The notes: generated by a model from the sequence alone, not told the origin. DNA of 64,000 bases from Gerris lacustris (GCA_951217055.1 OX578285.1:48548024-48612023), one strand, 5' to 3'; positions 11,325 to 22,164 are shown, numbered from the stretch's first letter. Made by a program: numbers and translations.

Positions 11325-11585
11325 GCAAAGCCTGGCGAGAAACTCGCCGTACGAATAAAAACCGTCCGATGTGAAAGCCTGCATTTGTTCAAATAGACAA
11401 ATGAGTACACGGCGGCTATCCGGTCGCCGTGAGTTTAGTGGTTGAGGACGGCTGCTACACGGCGGCCGTACGGCTTTTTGCCGTAGCCGTGTAATATGAA
11501 AGTGCCCGTCTCCTTCTATACTTCTCTAAAAATCGCCGTTCGGTCAAAGCCGTATAGTGTGAAACAGCCCTTAGAACATGATCTA
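11325..11585. mobile_element. GC-rich MITE-like unit with CCGTACGG repeats
   Basis: Contains many short inverted words (CTCGCCGTACG, CACGGCGGC, GGCCGTACGGC, GCCGTAGCCGTG) and ends GTATAGTGTGAAACAGCCC, resembling the GGGCTGTTTCACACT ends of hAT-like MITEs. Left end around AAGCCTGGCGAG. Ends are not strongly inverted, so boundaries are approximate. Confidence 0.45.
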
Positions 11586-11750
11586 TCGCACAGACCACTA
11601 TACTAACTCATGTAAGACATGTTGCAGAAATATACTTATTATATATTTACTTCTTAAAGAGAAATGTGATGTTCGATATGGATAACTAAAAGAACGGAAC
11701 ATCATTTATATAATCTCGATATGATTTGTTATTGCTAAGCTAAAGGCGCG

Positions 11751-12055
11751 TACACTAAAGGCGGAGCGGGCCCCATCGCGTCGCATTTTATTAAAATTAG
11801 CTGTGTAGCTATTAAAAACTTGTGTCTCGCACCGCATTATTGCTGGTGCCTATCGCACACTGTGCCGGGGCCGAGCGGGTTGCTTTATGCTGGAGCAAAA
11901 ATCCGCCTAGAAAGCGATCCGTCGATGCGATGCGGCCCGGCCCGCTCTGTCAGCAGAGTACGCTACTCCATATGAAATACATTAAACCAATCCCATGCGG
12001 ATTTATGCGATGCTATGCGACCCGCTCCGGCCCGGCCTAGTGTGCGCTGGCCTTA
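11751..12055. mobile_element. 305-bp MITE with GC-rich inverted ends
   Basis: Left TAAAGGCGCGTACACTAAAG and right CTAGTGTGCGCTGGCCTTA are imperfect inverted repeats, then GCGGAGCGGGCC and CGGCCCGG continue inward. The word GATGCGATGCGG repeats near 11930 and 12005. The 72-codon frame here is a shadow of this GC-rich repeat. A TA lies at both edges. Confidence 0.65.
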
Positions 12056-12083
12056 AGGCAACCACATTTATTCCAATAAAAAA

Positions 12084-12665
12084 ATACGTGTGATGTCGCG
12101 GGACACCCGGTATGAACGAAGATCCTAACATTTTTCATTAAACTTATAACTATCACGTCACTACACAAAAACTTCTGCTTGTCTCAGGTTGAAATTTTAC
12201 ATGCCTGTTTCAATTGTACATTAGACGATGTGTAAGAAGTTTTATTAAAAGCGTTAAGTTAAAACGTAAGATATATCAGTAAAAACGTTGTTCTCTTTAT
12301 TTTAAACGTTTAGGTCCGCTTCAATAAATTGAGCGATCTTTATCACTTCATATCGCTTTTGGTGGTGGTTTTGCTAAAAAAAAATTATTTAACAAATGTT
12401 GTTTGTCTCATTAAATAGATAAAATTAGAATGATTTTTCCGTCCTAAAATTCCAATTTTACATTTGAAGTTTACGTTTACGCGAGCGTTGTGTGGAACGC
12501 TTGGACGGAGAACTCGTCCTGGGCATTGGTAAAATAAACATGTGTACAAAATTGCAACTAAATCGGTCATCTTTTACTCAAGTTATCGTCATCCTTAAAT
12601 TTCGTGACGGTCGTTTTTTTCGGATTCACTCTAGACGCTGTAACGTGCCATAAGGAACTTTGTTC
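12084..12665 (-). mobile_element. Family B copy 2, minus, head-to-head with copy 3
   Basis: Starts with the tail hairpin (GTGTGATGTCGCGGGACACCC) and ends at GGAACTTTGTTCC, which it shares with copy 3. The two form a palindrome of about 120 bp centred near 12660, including CGCTGTAACGTGCCATAAGG and its mirror. The internal order matches copy 1, with a deletion in the middle. Confidence 0.75.
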
Positions 12666-13497
12666 CTTATGGCACGTTACAGCGTCTGGAGTGCTGTTGT
12701 GAATCCGAAAAAAACGAACGTCACAAAAACAAATCGTCACGTAATCGACCGATGACGATAACTTGAGTAAATGATGACCGATTTAGTTGAAACACATTTT
12801 AATGTAGAGGTACACATTTTCATTTTACCAATGCCCAGGACGAGTTCGTTGGACAACATCATCAGCCAGAGCGTTCACGCGCAACGCACGCGTAAACTTA
12901 AGCTGCAAATGTAAAATTGAAATGAAAGGACTGGAAAAAATTCTAACTTCATCTGTCTATTCAAAAAGACAAACAACTTTTTTAGATTCGTTTTTTTAAT
13001 GAAACCATCACCGACACCGCTATGAAGTGTTGAAGATCGCTAAAACTATTAATGCCTAACGGACCTAAACGTTTAAAAAATAGAAAAAAACGTTTTTACC
13101 GATACCTAAAATCCGGGGCATAACCAGGGCATGTAAAATTTCAACCTGATAAAAGCAGAAGTTTTTGTGTAGCGTAGTGATATATTTTATAATATATTAA
13201 ATTGAGTAGTGTGGGACGTCCTGTTAATTATCAACTCATCATGATTATTAACGATTTTCTCAATATTCAATAAATATTTATTGCAAGACGCTAGCTACAT
13301 TTTTCACTTCTTTTAATTTTGCCTTAATAACTTAGCTAAGTACAAATAGTTAGTTAGATTTAATTTTGTATATTTTCTAACTCCGCCATGTATAAGTAGT
13401 TAGCATGGTTTACTTATCAGTGTGATTTTATCATTTATATTTAATGAAAAGCGTAAGGAACTGTGATCCTACCGGGTGTCCCATGACACAAACGTAT
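12650..13497 (+). mobile_element. Family B copy 3
   Basis: Plus orientation from GGAACTTTGTTCCTTATGGC to CCGGGTGTCCCATGACAC. Same modules as copy 1 (cassette, GCGTTCACGCGCAACGC block, GGACCTAAACGTTTAAAA block). The tail hairpin is slightly broken (CCCATG for CCCGCG). Confidence 0.75.
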
Positions 13498-13555
13498 TAT
13501 TTTATTTTTTATTTATAGGTCTTCAAATCCTATTAAATAAATGATTCATAAAAAA

Positions 13556-14124
13556 ATAGTACATTACGCGTCTAGTGCGGAAAGTAGCATTTTGCATGCG
13601 AGAGTGGAGTTTGCACCCGAGCGATAGCGAGGGTAGTAAAACCACACGAGCAAAGCAAAATGCAGTATTCGCACGAGTTGTGTACCGTACTTTATCTACG
13701 ATTGTTGGATTTTAATAATAAATACAGAAAAAAAAAAAATATTTAACTTCCTGCATGCAAGTTTGTATTTCTCTTTAGATAAAGATGACATTCATTCATT
13801 AGTTGTATTTTGTGCCGAATTAATTATTTCGGGAGGCGTATTATTCTCCTTATATTCGTCATAATAACTTAAATCAATCATTGTTTTTCACTAATAACTC
13901 GATATAAACAGTTACTTTAATTAAACAAACAGAAAATTAGTTTTGTTAAATGTAAATAAACTAGCTAATCGTGCGTTAAGGTTAGGAATTCTTCGTTTTT
14001 ACCGCGGAAAAAAAAGAGGAATTATGAAACGCGCATGCGCAAAGAATACAAGTACGTAATGAATCATTTTCTACGCCTCTAAACAGAGATACAATGTTTA
14101 TATTTTGTATCAATCCTAGATAAA
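13556..14124 (-). mobile_element. Family A copy 2
   Basis: Minus orientation, from the terminal GTACATTACGCGTC end at 13560 to CAATCCTAGATAAA (left repeat) at 14111-14124. The terminal palindrome is intact, while the 60-bp hairpin is partly lost. The recombinase-like frame starts with ATG at 13881 (minus) and reads about 29 codons to a TGA, then continues MSSLSKEKYKLACRK in the same frame. Confidence 0.75.
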
Positions 14125-14379
14125 GAATGTTTAGTACATAAAATTCCAAATTCCGTAAGTATTATTAATTCAACATGATAGCACATCAAATATTGGTTAT
14201 TTCTCCAATAGAGAATTTTACCGCCACAATTTCTCAGATATTTAGCGATTTCTCGACTAATACTTATAATTTGGTAAAACTAATTACTGATTATTGTATT
14301 GTCATCAGAGATATATAATGTTTCATTCAACGAAATATGCTCTCCAACAGTAACGTTCAAGCGTGTGACGATAATTTAA

Positions 14380-15190
14380 GGTAAAAATCCCGTCAAGTAC
14401 TTGCCAGCAAGTTACTAAAAGGGTTTCTTCGGTCATAAGAATTCATGAGAACATTATTATTTATTTATTTATTTTGTTTAAACAAATATATATTTTTTTT
14501 GAATTTTTGCCTTATTTTTAGGACCTGTCCTAATGGGGTATCGGGGAGGGGGGGGGAGAGATTTTTTTTGCGTTTTATTTTAATTTTTTGGGGATTAAAA
14601 TGGCCGCCATTTTGGAAACACGATATATTTTTGTGAACCAAATTTCAATACCTTTAAAATGATACCCAACTTTGAATTTTCAAATGACAAATATTTTGGG
14701 GCTCCATAGTTTTAGGCCCCCTAAAATATTTAAAATTTGACTTTTTTTAGATCATCTTCCGGAAATTTCATTGGACCACAGAGATATATATATCTATGTA
14801 TTTTTGCCTTTTTTTAGGGCCTATTCCAATGGGGAAGTGCAGGGGGGGGGGGGGTACATTTTGGGTTTGTTTTAATTTTCGGGGAGTAAAATGGCCGCCA
14901 TTTTGGAAACGCGATATATATTTGTAATCTACATTTCAATACCTTTGAAATGATACCCCACTTGAAAAAAAAATATAAAATATTGCGATCTATTCGCAAT
15001 TGATCGCAGATCGTAGAAATTTGGAGTGTTTAAGTTCGCAATAGTTTTTCTGTTTTTGGGCAAAAAAGTTTAACTTGTATACCAAATTTCAAGTCTATAG
15101 CTTCAGTAGGTCAGGAGATATACTCCAAGAAGAGACGGACGGACGGACAGACGAACTCGAAACCCTAAAAATGACCGAATAAGTCGAAAT
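14380..15190 (+). mobile_element. Family F copy 2
   Basis: Begins at CGTCAAGTACTTGCCAGCAAG and AAGGGTTTCTTCGGTCATAAG. It holds two modules with G-tracts (14546-14560; 14846-14856) and AAAATGGCCGCCATTTTGGAAAC, a palindromic block. It ends with the cassette (TACCAAATTTCAAGTC ... GACGGACGGACGGACAG) and CGAAACCCTAAAAATG. Same order as copy 1. Confidence 0.65.
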
Positions 15191-16235
15191 AAATGTATAT
15201 ATGTTTCATTTACCAAGTTTCAGGTTCCTAGGTAGAAGTTTGTGAAATTTAAGTTACAACATTTGTACCGGACAAACATACCAAGTTAATTAAAAGCGTG
15301 TTACAGATTCAGAGAATATGACGATGCTACATTCACAAGCACAAAATCTAATGGTAAATTTATTGTGGGAATAGAATAATTATTTTGATATCAAAAGTAA
15401 AGCTGAAATTCGAAGAACATTAATTAGTTTATTGTAACACAGAAATAGCTGGTTTCAAGTCAATCAATATCTTTATTTGAATAAGCTCTTATCGTCCGAA
15501 TTCTAATTAAAACCCCGTCGAGGAAAACTTGCTCATATCAAAGCGAACAAATACTCCGGTCGATCTATGATCCGCTGTGTCGTTATATACGCTTTTTTAT
15601 AATTTGTTTCAAACGTTATTTATTGATACATATTGGGATTTGTTGGGAGAGAGAATTTAAAAGAGGAATTTAAATTTGTGAAGCAGAGATTTAACAAATA
15701 GATATTATGTATTCTATCATTATTATTTTTATTTTTTTTTAAATAATAACGCTTTAACTGCTCTTGGGTTAGTAGCAGTATTCTATAATTATAATCTAAA
15801 ATAAATCGGTCAAAATGGAGAAAAATTTAAAAGGAAAAGAAGATTAAGAAAATGAATAAAATAAGTGATAGATGGAGTGCATATTAGTTGGAGCGAGCGT
15901 AGCAAGCTTCTTACATTCAACAAAATATTATACACTCTGTCAGTCTGTTTGTCTCTCAGTAACAGACATGCGTGTGACCACAACTTAAGTAAACAAGTTA
16001 AATAATAATAATAAATCATTATTTCCACCATTTTGAACAATAAGTTAATTTACATTTCATATACAGTGCAAATGTGAGGACCCTCAGTAAGTGTTTTTAC
16101 ACCTAGAGGGAGGGCCCCGTCTCCATATATTCTATTATACCTATGCTGTTTTGTTATATGACTATTTCTTTATTATTTTATTTTATTTATTTATTTATAA
16201 AACTGTATATTTATTACTTGTTTATTTGTTATACT
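15191..16235. other. No gene; AT-rich, with a short repeat end
   Basis: At 15890-15985, GGAGCGAGCGTAGCAAGCTTC and CTGTCAGTCTGTTTGTCTC resemble the right end of family B variants. The rest is unassigned. Frames at 15810-16040 and 16091-16402 overlap repeats and are not supported. Confidence 0.45.
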
Positions 16236-16735
16236 TGTTAGGGTCCGTAGGAAAAACCAAGGACCCTTATATTTTCCTGCGTGTGTCTGTCCGTCCATCC
16301 TGTCGCATGCTCTCACGACTACACTTTTCGTCCGATCACTTTGAAATTTGGCATGTATGTGTCTTGTACCTGCCCACATATTTTAAAAATATAGCGACTT
16401 AAAAATATTTTCCAAAAAAATTAGGGTAAAAAAACTTAAGGGTTAAAATTTTTTTATTTTTTTTCGACACCGTGAGGGGTATCATATGAAAGGGTACGTC
16501 GAGCTGATTACAAAAATATATCATTCTTTGGATATCATTTTTATAGGGCGAGCGTAGGCGAGTTTTTAGCGGGTGTGAAACGTGTCCCCCCCCCCCCCCT
16601 CTATATTGCTTATGTGAAGTGCAAAAAATCTGAAAAAATGAAAACATTCTTCGACCAAAAGTAAAGATACCACGTTTTTGGAAATTTCGAAAAAAGTATT
16701 ATTTTATTTTTTATTGACAAAATACGCTTTTTAGG
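16236..16735 (+). mobile_element. Family E unit 1 of a head-to-tail array
   Basis: Starts AGGGTCCGTAGGAAAAACCAAGGACCCTTATATTTTCC, a terminal hairpin (GGTCC...GGACC). Then the cassette region with CTGTCCGTCCATCC and TTTGAAATTTGGCATGTATG, a C-tract (16587-16599), and a block ending TATTGACAAAATACG. It stops where unit 2 begins, so it lacks its own right end. The strings of the type GGGTYCGTA...GGAACCCTTATA are widespread in insect genomes by my recollection. Confidence 0.7.
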
Positions 16736-17398
16736 TCCGTAGGCAAAACCAAGGACCCTTATATTTTCCCTTATATTCTGTCCGTCCGTCCTCTCGCATG
16801 CTCTCACGGCTACACCTTTCATCCGATCACTTTGAAATTTGGCATGTATGTGTCTTGTACCTACCCACATATTTTAAAAATATAGCGACTTAAATATTTT
16901 TCAAAAAAATTAGGGTAAAAAAACTTATGAAAGGGTACGTCAAGCTGATTACAAAAAAAGTATAATTATTTTAATATAACTTTGATAGGGCGAGCGTAGG
17001 CAATTTAGAAGTGGGTGTGAAACGTGTAGAAGGGGGGGCCCTTCTATCTCGCTTATGTGAAGTGCAAAAAAAATGAAAAAATTCCTGAACATTCTTCGAC
17101 CAAAAGTAAAGATACAACTTTTTTTAAATTTTGAAAAAAATATTATTTTATTTTTTATTGACAAAATACGTTTTTTTTTTTTTATAATTAGGGTCTTTTC
17201 GATGTATTTATATGGTTGTAGTCCGGTTCAGTGGCAAAAAAACACTTTATCAGAGTGTGTTTTGAGAATATCAGACCCTTAGAATTGTTCAAAGTAAGCT
17301 TTTTAGCATTTTAAACAAACACTATACACTTTACAGTTAAACGCTATATAGTGTGGCCTACGGACCCTCGCTGTGTGCTGACTAGCACACACTTGACC
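16732..17398 (+). mobile_element. Family E unit 2, complete
   Basis: GGTCCGTAGGCAAAACCAAGGACCC at the left and GGCCTACGGACCC at about 17354-17366 form inverted ends. The right end is followed by TCGCTGTGTGCTGACTAGCACACACTTGACCTG, a hairpin tail (TGTGTGCTG/TAGCACACA). About 0.65 kb. Reading frames inside are shadows of low-complexity sequence. Confidence 0.75.
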
Positions 17399-17640
17399 TG
17401 TTTATTTATAATTATGGTCATTTAGATGTATTTATATGGTTGTAGTCCGGTTCAGTGGCAAAAAAATACTTTATCGGAAGTTTGTTCATGTGTTTTGAGA
17501 ATATCAGATCCATAGGATAGTTCAAAGTAAGCTTTTTAGCATTTTAAAAAGCACCATCAATAGGGTACTACTTAAACTATACAGTGTGGCCTACGGACCC
17601 TCGCTGTGTGCTGACCAGCACACACTTGACCTGTTTATTT
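17399..17640 (+). mobile_element. Family E unit 3, right half only
   Basis: A second copy of the right half (from TTATGGTCATTTAGATGTATTTATATGG to CTACGGACCC plus GTGTGCTGACCAGCACAC tail) directly follows unit 2. The tail hairpin is perfect here: TGTGTGCTG and CAGCACACA with AC between. Confidence 0.7.
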
Positions 17641-18118
17641 TTTTATTCTTTATAAGTTTTTTGGTTTTATTCTTATTCATAAAATGATCTTTCAATTTTT
17701 ACATAAATATTTGTTATTCTATATTTTTTTTAATTGAAATGAGTTAAATTTCATATCTTCTATTCTCTAGTTAGGAGATGTTGCTTTATTATTTTTCTTA
17801 CACATATTTATGTCCTCGACGTCCTCGACGTCTAAAGAGGCAGTGGCCACGTGATTTATTAAACAATGCTTAACTTCTAAACATATGTTGTATCAATTGT
17901 ATTAATTCAAGCTAGAATCTGTGAGTACTGTTAATGGATAGTTCCTCACTTTAAGTCACTCAAGTCATTGTAAAAACACATATCAATATTGCTTATAACA
18001 TGTAAAATTATGTAGTTGCAATTTTCTAATAAATTTAAAAAAAAAAAAAAAAATATATATATATTTATGTTATTAATATTTTTTAATGAAGCTGGCAGTC
18101 TGTTGTAATAATGTGGTC

Positions 18119-18821
18119 CTAAGTAAGTGGCGTGTCTTTGTTTGGTGGTTGTACGGCAAAGTGGAGTTTTATAAGTTTTCTGTCTTCGTGATCTAGTAGA
18201 GTAAGTGTGAGGAACTGTTGAAAATTATTATGAAAATAATGTATTAATACGGATTTTTCATAAAGTGGTTTTATTGACAGTACATTAGATTTAGAATACG
18301 TTAGCGCGGATGAATATATTTTTGGTTTTTTTAATGAGATTTTTAATATAGTTTTTTGAATTATGTTGGCAGGTTCTATGCTTGTTGGGGAAGCCATTCC
18401 CCAAGCTAGTATACAATAATTTAGTATGGATTCTACCAGAGCGTGGTAAAGTAATTTTAATATGGACTTATTAGCAAAATCCCTAATTCTAATAAAACTA
18501 TAGGTAAATAGTTTTTCTTACTCTTGTTACCATCCAGCTAATATGCTCTTTCCATTTTAAGTTACTATCTATAATAACTCCTAAATATTTTATTAAATTA
18601 ATCCTAGATATTGTTTCGTCACAGTTGCAGTTAGTATTGTATTGTGAAACGCATTTATTGTTGTGTATTTTTAATTGTAAGTCGTTTATAGATTGTCCCC
18701 GCGAGTCGAGTGAGAAGCACATGTATTTAGTTTTTGTTAGGTTTAAAGTAAGTAAACTATTATCGAACCATTGTTTTATTTTGTTTATTCCAAGTGAAGC
18801 ATTTTTGAACACTTGTTCCAA
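18119..18821 (-). pseudogene. Reverse transcriptase C-terminal part of a CR1-superfamily LINE
   Basis: Minus strand. The frame from 18821 contains INKIKQWFDNSLLTLN, then KTKYMCF, and KYLGVIIDSNLKWKEHI, the standard end of the RT palm/thumb in CR1/L2/Jockey-group non-LTR elements (copying of RNA into DNA at a nicked target). A frameshift near 18500 moves reading to FIRIRDFANKSILKLLYHALVESILNYCILAWG, the thumb, then to a stop at 18119. The catalytic YADD block is upstream of the deletion and missing. It cannot be functional. Confidence 0.8.
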
Positions 18822-19358
18822 CGTGGCTCTGGTTTACTATTTCACATATCTTCATAATATCTTCATTTTTTGTTACCGGTATTCCAGAGATGACTACATT
18901 GTCTACTCCAGAGTATTGGTGTAAGTTGTCTAATTCATTTTTCAATTCTCTGTTTTCCTCTTCTAACGATTTATTTTTATCATGGAGGGTTCGAATTTCT
19001 TGTAGGAGAACATCATATTGAGAACTAATAAACTCTATAGACTCATTCAGCTTCTTTGTGCTTTTTTCTATGCAGAGTTCCATATACTTATTAGTCTCGG
19101 CTTTGTATTCTTCCATCATTGCTTTCATTTCCTTGCATATTACATCTGAGAAAGCAACGGGGTTCGAAGGGCTTGCTTGCACTAACTCTTGTGTGTTTTT
19201 GCACTCTCCACATTTCCTCTTTAATTTGACATTTTTATTATTTTTTTTACATTTTTTTCAGTCATTCCAACGCAATCCGGGTGATAAATTAACTTACATA
19301 ATGTACTTCTAAAATTTACTTCTTCGCAAGTCTTGTTTCCACATTCGTTGCACAACAT
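18822..19358 (-). pseudogene. ORF1 of the same LINE: zinc finger, coiled coil, RRM start
   Basis: Minus strand. ATG at 19358 starts MLCNECGNKTCEE, followed by a C, a H and a C (YHPDCVGM), and after a 1-base frameshift KRKCGECKN, giving an eight-ligand PHD-like zinc finger. Then comes a coiled coil of about 70 residues (19090-18920; EENRELKNELDNL) and the first strand of an RRM-like RNA-binding domain (VDNVVISGIPVTKNED). Sequence then jumps into the RT frame at about 18822. ORF1 of this type binds the LINE RNA. The order is typical of CR1/L2-like ORF1. Confidence 0.75.
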
Positions 19359-19364
19359 TATGTT

Positions 19365-19620
19365 TAATTAAAGAATAAAATAAAATTTTCTAAAGAAATC
19401 TAATTTTAAAGAATCAAATAAAACGTTCTAAAGAAATCTAATTTTAAAGAATAAAATAAAATTTTCTGAAGAAATATAATTTTAAAGAATAAAATAAAAT
19501 TTTCTAAAGAAATATAATTTTAAAGAATAAAATAAAATTTTCTAAAGAAATATAATTTTAAAGAATAAAATAAAATTTTCTAAAGAAATATAATTTTAAA
19601 GAATAAAATAAAATAAATAT
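19365..19620 (-). repeat. 38-bp tandem repeat upstream of the LINE ORF1
   Basis: About six and a half units of AGAATAAAATAAAATTTTCT-AAAGAAATATAATTTTAA. It starts seven bases upstream of the ORF1 ATG on the minus strand, so it is in the place of the 5' UTR. Monomer arrays at LINE 5' ends often carry the internal promoter; whether this one does is unknown. Confidence 0.85.
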
Positions 19621-19959
19621 TTGTAATAAAGAAAAAACAATTTTTAACTGTTAATTATTCAATAATGTTTTAAGCTAAAACACCTCTAATGTTTAAATAT
19701 AAAAAAAAAAACTAACTAAAAAATATTAACGTTTAACAAAAGAAAATTTTGCTAATTTAACAAATATAGTTCGGTAAAATAAATAAAAAAATATACAGTT
19801 TAAAAGAACATGGAAAATAGACTAGAACGCACTTATATATATTAGATATACAAATCTAATGTCCAGTTGAATACAAACATACCACTCTCGACCTTATCTC
19901 CACCGAGTCAAGAGACGAACTCTAGTTTCAAGAGACGAAATTTAGTTTTTATTCTTCTT

Positions 19960-20120
19960 TTACCAATCCAGGCTCGTTGGGCAGCGTTATCCGTCTAAGC
20001 GTTCATTGGGATTTTAGAAAAAAGGTTCTATCATGTCTATATAATATGACTAACATTTTTCTTCTAGGAAAATCATTAAAATTATTGAATCGAACCTAAA
20101 CGTTATAGTTGCTTAGGTAC
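19960..20120 (+). repeat. Degenerate fragment of family B
   Basis: Contains TTTTACCAATCCAGGCTCGTTGGGCAGCGTTATCCG and then an ATCG-GAACCTAAACGTT block in the family B order, with both ends missing. Heavily mutated, so older than the other copies. Confidence 0.5.
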
Positions 20121-20136
20121 AGGTTTGGTTAGAGTC

Positions 20137-20912
20137 AGGGGTTCCCAAAGTTGTTTTTACCAAGCCCCCCACAGTCTAGAATAAATCTTCCCACACCCCC
20201 CCCCCCCCCCCTTACAAAATTTTATGAGATAATGAAAAAAATAAAATAAACCATTATTACATTGAATAACCCCATTCATTTATTCAGATTACTATATTTT
20301 ATAACATTACAAGTTAATCTTATTACAGATTTTAAGGGATCTTATTATGGATGAGCTTGAATTTTTTTGTTTTTTTCAAGATTCCCTATTCTTGGATGAG
20401 TATTAGAAAGTGCACAACGAAAATCAAGCACAGCAACATCAAATTTCCACGATACTTTGTTTTTATTACAACAAGTGCTGCATTTTTTTTTTTTTTTTTG
20501 CACAAATAATTGATTGACAAAGGTAAATACAATCGAAGTGCTTGCTGTGATATACTGGGGTACACTTTGTAATGCTTATCCCATAACGATGATTTGTCCA
20601 TTTTATCAAAATCGGTAGCAGAACCTTTTATTATTTCTAAAGCTTGTCCTTGAAGTGTATCGGGCAGGGAATCTATGTTGACACTGAAAGGATCCATTGT
20701 TAATCTGTAAATGTTGTCATCACATGTGTTAGGAAAGTATCTGTTGAATTCGTCAGTGAGGTTCTCCAACTGGTTTGATATTTGGATTTTTATATGATCG
20801 CATTAGACGTTCGGACGGCAAAGCTATCTCGATCTCGAGGTCCCACGCCCCCTTGACTTGTCTTTACGCCTCCCATGGGGGGCGCACCCCCCACTTTGGT
20901 AACCAATGGGTT
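20137..20912 (-). mobile_element. Internally deleted hAT element
   Basis: Ends CAGGGGTTCCCAAAGT at 20137 and, on the other strand, CATTGGTTACCAAAGTGGGG at 20912, the usual hAT inverted ends. Flanks GGTTAGAG and GGTTAAAA agree at six of eight positions, as for a decayed 8-bp target duplication. The only cargo is the transposase C-terminus on the minus strand. It holds a C-tract (20194-20211). Confidence 0.75.
20345..20800 (-). pseudogene. hAT transposase C-terminal dimerisation domain (ZBED/SCAND3-like)
   Basis: Minus strand, from about 20800: NQLENLTDEFNRYFPN, then MDPFSVNIDSLPDTLQ, a KSSLWDKHYKVYPSISQQAL segment and RLYLPLS..YLC, the conserved helical dimerisation (hATC) region used to form the transposase multimer. 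After YLC the usual SGFSALV is replaced by a run of Lys from a 17-base A tract, then ALVVIKTKYRGN; another frameshift precedes CALSNTHPRI. The N-terminal BED finger and the RNase H-like catalytic core are missing. Resembles hAT-derived proteins of the ZBED5/SCAND3 type. Confidence 0.85.
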
Positions 20913-21064
20913 AAAAAGCAAAACTTTATTATTTTGGTCGTTTTCAAATTTCAGAGTAGCAGCAAATAAAAAATAAAATCATGAAATGTAGGATAAAGGG
21001 GAAAGTAATGTTTCCAACTTTTAAATTTTGCGCCACGAAGGTAACGTTACGGTTAACTAACCGA

Positions 21065-21390
21065 GGTCTCAACTTAGTGGTGCGTTCGGAAACACTAACC
21101 AGTCAACCTCCCGGTCGGCCGGCGGTTTGTTGTGGTTAGTGACATGGCGACTTAGTGGTGCGTTCGGAAACACTAACCAGTCAATCTCTCGGTCGACCGG
21201 CGGTTTGTTGAGGTTAGTGTCATGGCGACTTAGTGGTGCGTTCGGAAACACTAACCAGTCAACCTCTCGGTCGACCGGCGGTTTGTTGTGGTTAGTGTCA
21301 TGGCGACTTAGTGGTGCGTTCGGAAACACTAACCAGTCAACCTCTCGGTCGACCGGCGGTTTGTTGTGGTTAGTGTCATGGCGACTTGGA
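21065..21390 (+). repeat. 78-bp satellite, four units
   Basis: Unit ACTTAGTGGTGCGTTCGGAA-ACACTAACCAGTCAACCTCT-CGGTCGACCGGCGGTTTGTT-GTGGTTAGTGTCATGGCG. Because 78 is a multiple of three, both strands stay open across the array and give repetitive frames that are not genes. GC-rich against its surroundings; the inner CGGTCGACCG is palindromic. Confidence 0.9.
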
Positions 21391-21929
21391 ATAATTTTGT
21401 TTCTGAACGGGACAGTTAAAGCAGCGGTCGACCGAAAAGGTTATAAACAAAGAGAGGCTACAAATATGTATTCGTTTTTGTTTGGTATGAGATAGAAGGA
21501 TAGAAGTGAAGCTATGAAGATTCCTCAAGTGAATAAACTATTGCTGCGGCACCCCTTTAGGTTGAATCTGTATATATAGCTATAATCCCTTTCCTTTTTC
21601 ATTCAACTAAAAACTCAGATTACACGATTTTCAGAAAATGTTCTTCATGGAAATCCGTTTTATACCATTCTTAATCGATTCCTGAAATTTAACACTTTTT
21701 TTATGTATGCATGTATATATTATGTATATTTATATATATATGTCACTCCAGACGATATCTCACCCTAGGATGCACTAAAAAATCCAAACAAATTTTAAAA
21801 TGTCAATAATATCAAAAGAAAGGATGAGTTCGTTGGCTAGAAATTTTGGAGTCCATTTAGGGGTCAAATGTTGACAATTTTGGGTAAAAAATGGCATAAA
21901 AAACATTTGTTTTTTCCATTTTACTTTTT

Positions 21930-22060
21930 ATGAAAATATGACAAAAGTGTCCATAACAACACTTACTGTACTCTTAAAGAGGTTTCCAACGTCATGCATC
22001 TTGATGGGAATATACTATTTTGACTTTTGTACCCAGTACCCCTGTGTACAAATTTTTTTT
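21930..22060 (+). repeat. Family H copy 1
   Basis: Matches 61454-61570: ACTGTACTCTTAAAGAG-TTTCCAAC, then ATACTATTTTGACTTTTGTACCC. The peptides in the same frame (MTKVSITTLTVLLK and MTQVNIITITVLLK) are similar, but base identity is as high, so coding is not needed. The copy breaks off before the cassette that follows in copy 2. Confidence 0.55.
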
Positions 22061-22163
22061 TCACCCATCCTAATTCTAAACCAAAATTTCCCTATATTAT
22101 TATATGCCAATAATACGCAGATTTCTTTGAAAATTCGCTCATTAAGTCATAGTGCATGACTGG

Positions 22164-22164
<1 letters not shown>

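Noticed and set aside
16091..17282. Cluster of 60-100 codon ORFs on both strands
   Set aside because: All lie in family E repeats and recur in the other copies (for example 52860-53069), rich in Ile, Phe and Lys from AT-rich DNA.
21069..21495. Repeat-protein-like ORFs (LSRHDTNHNKPPVDREVDWL units)
   Set aside because: Product of a 78-bp satellite whose period is a multiple of three; open on both strands.
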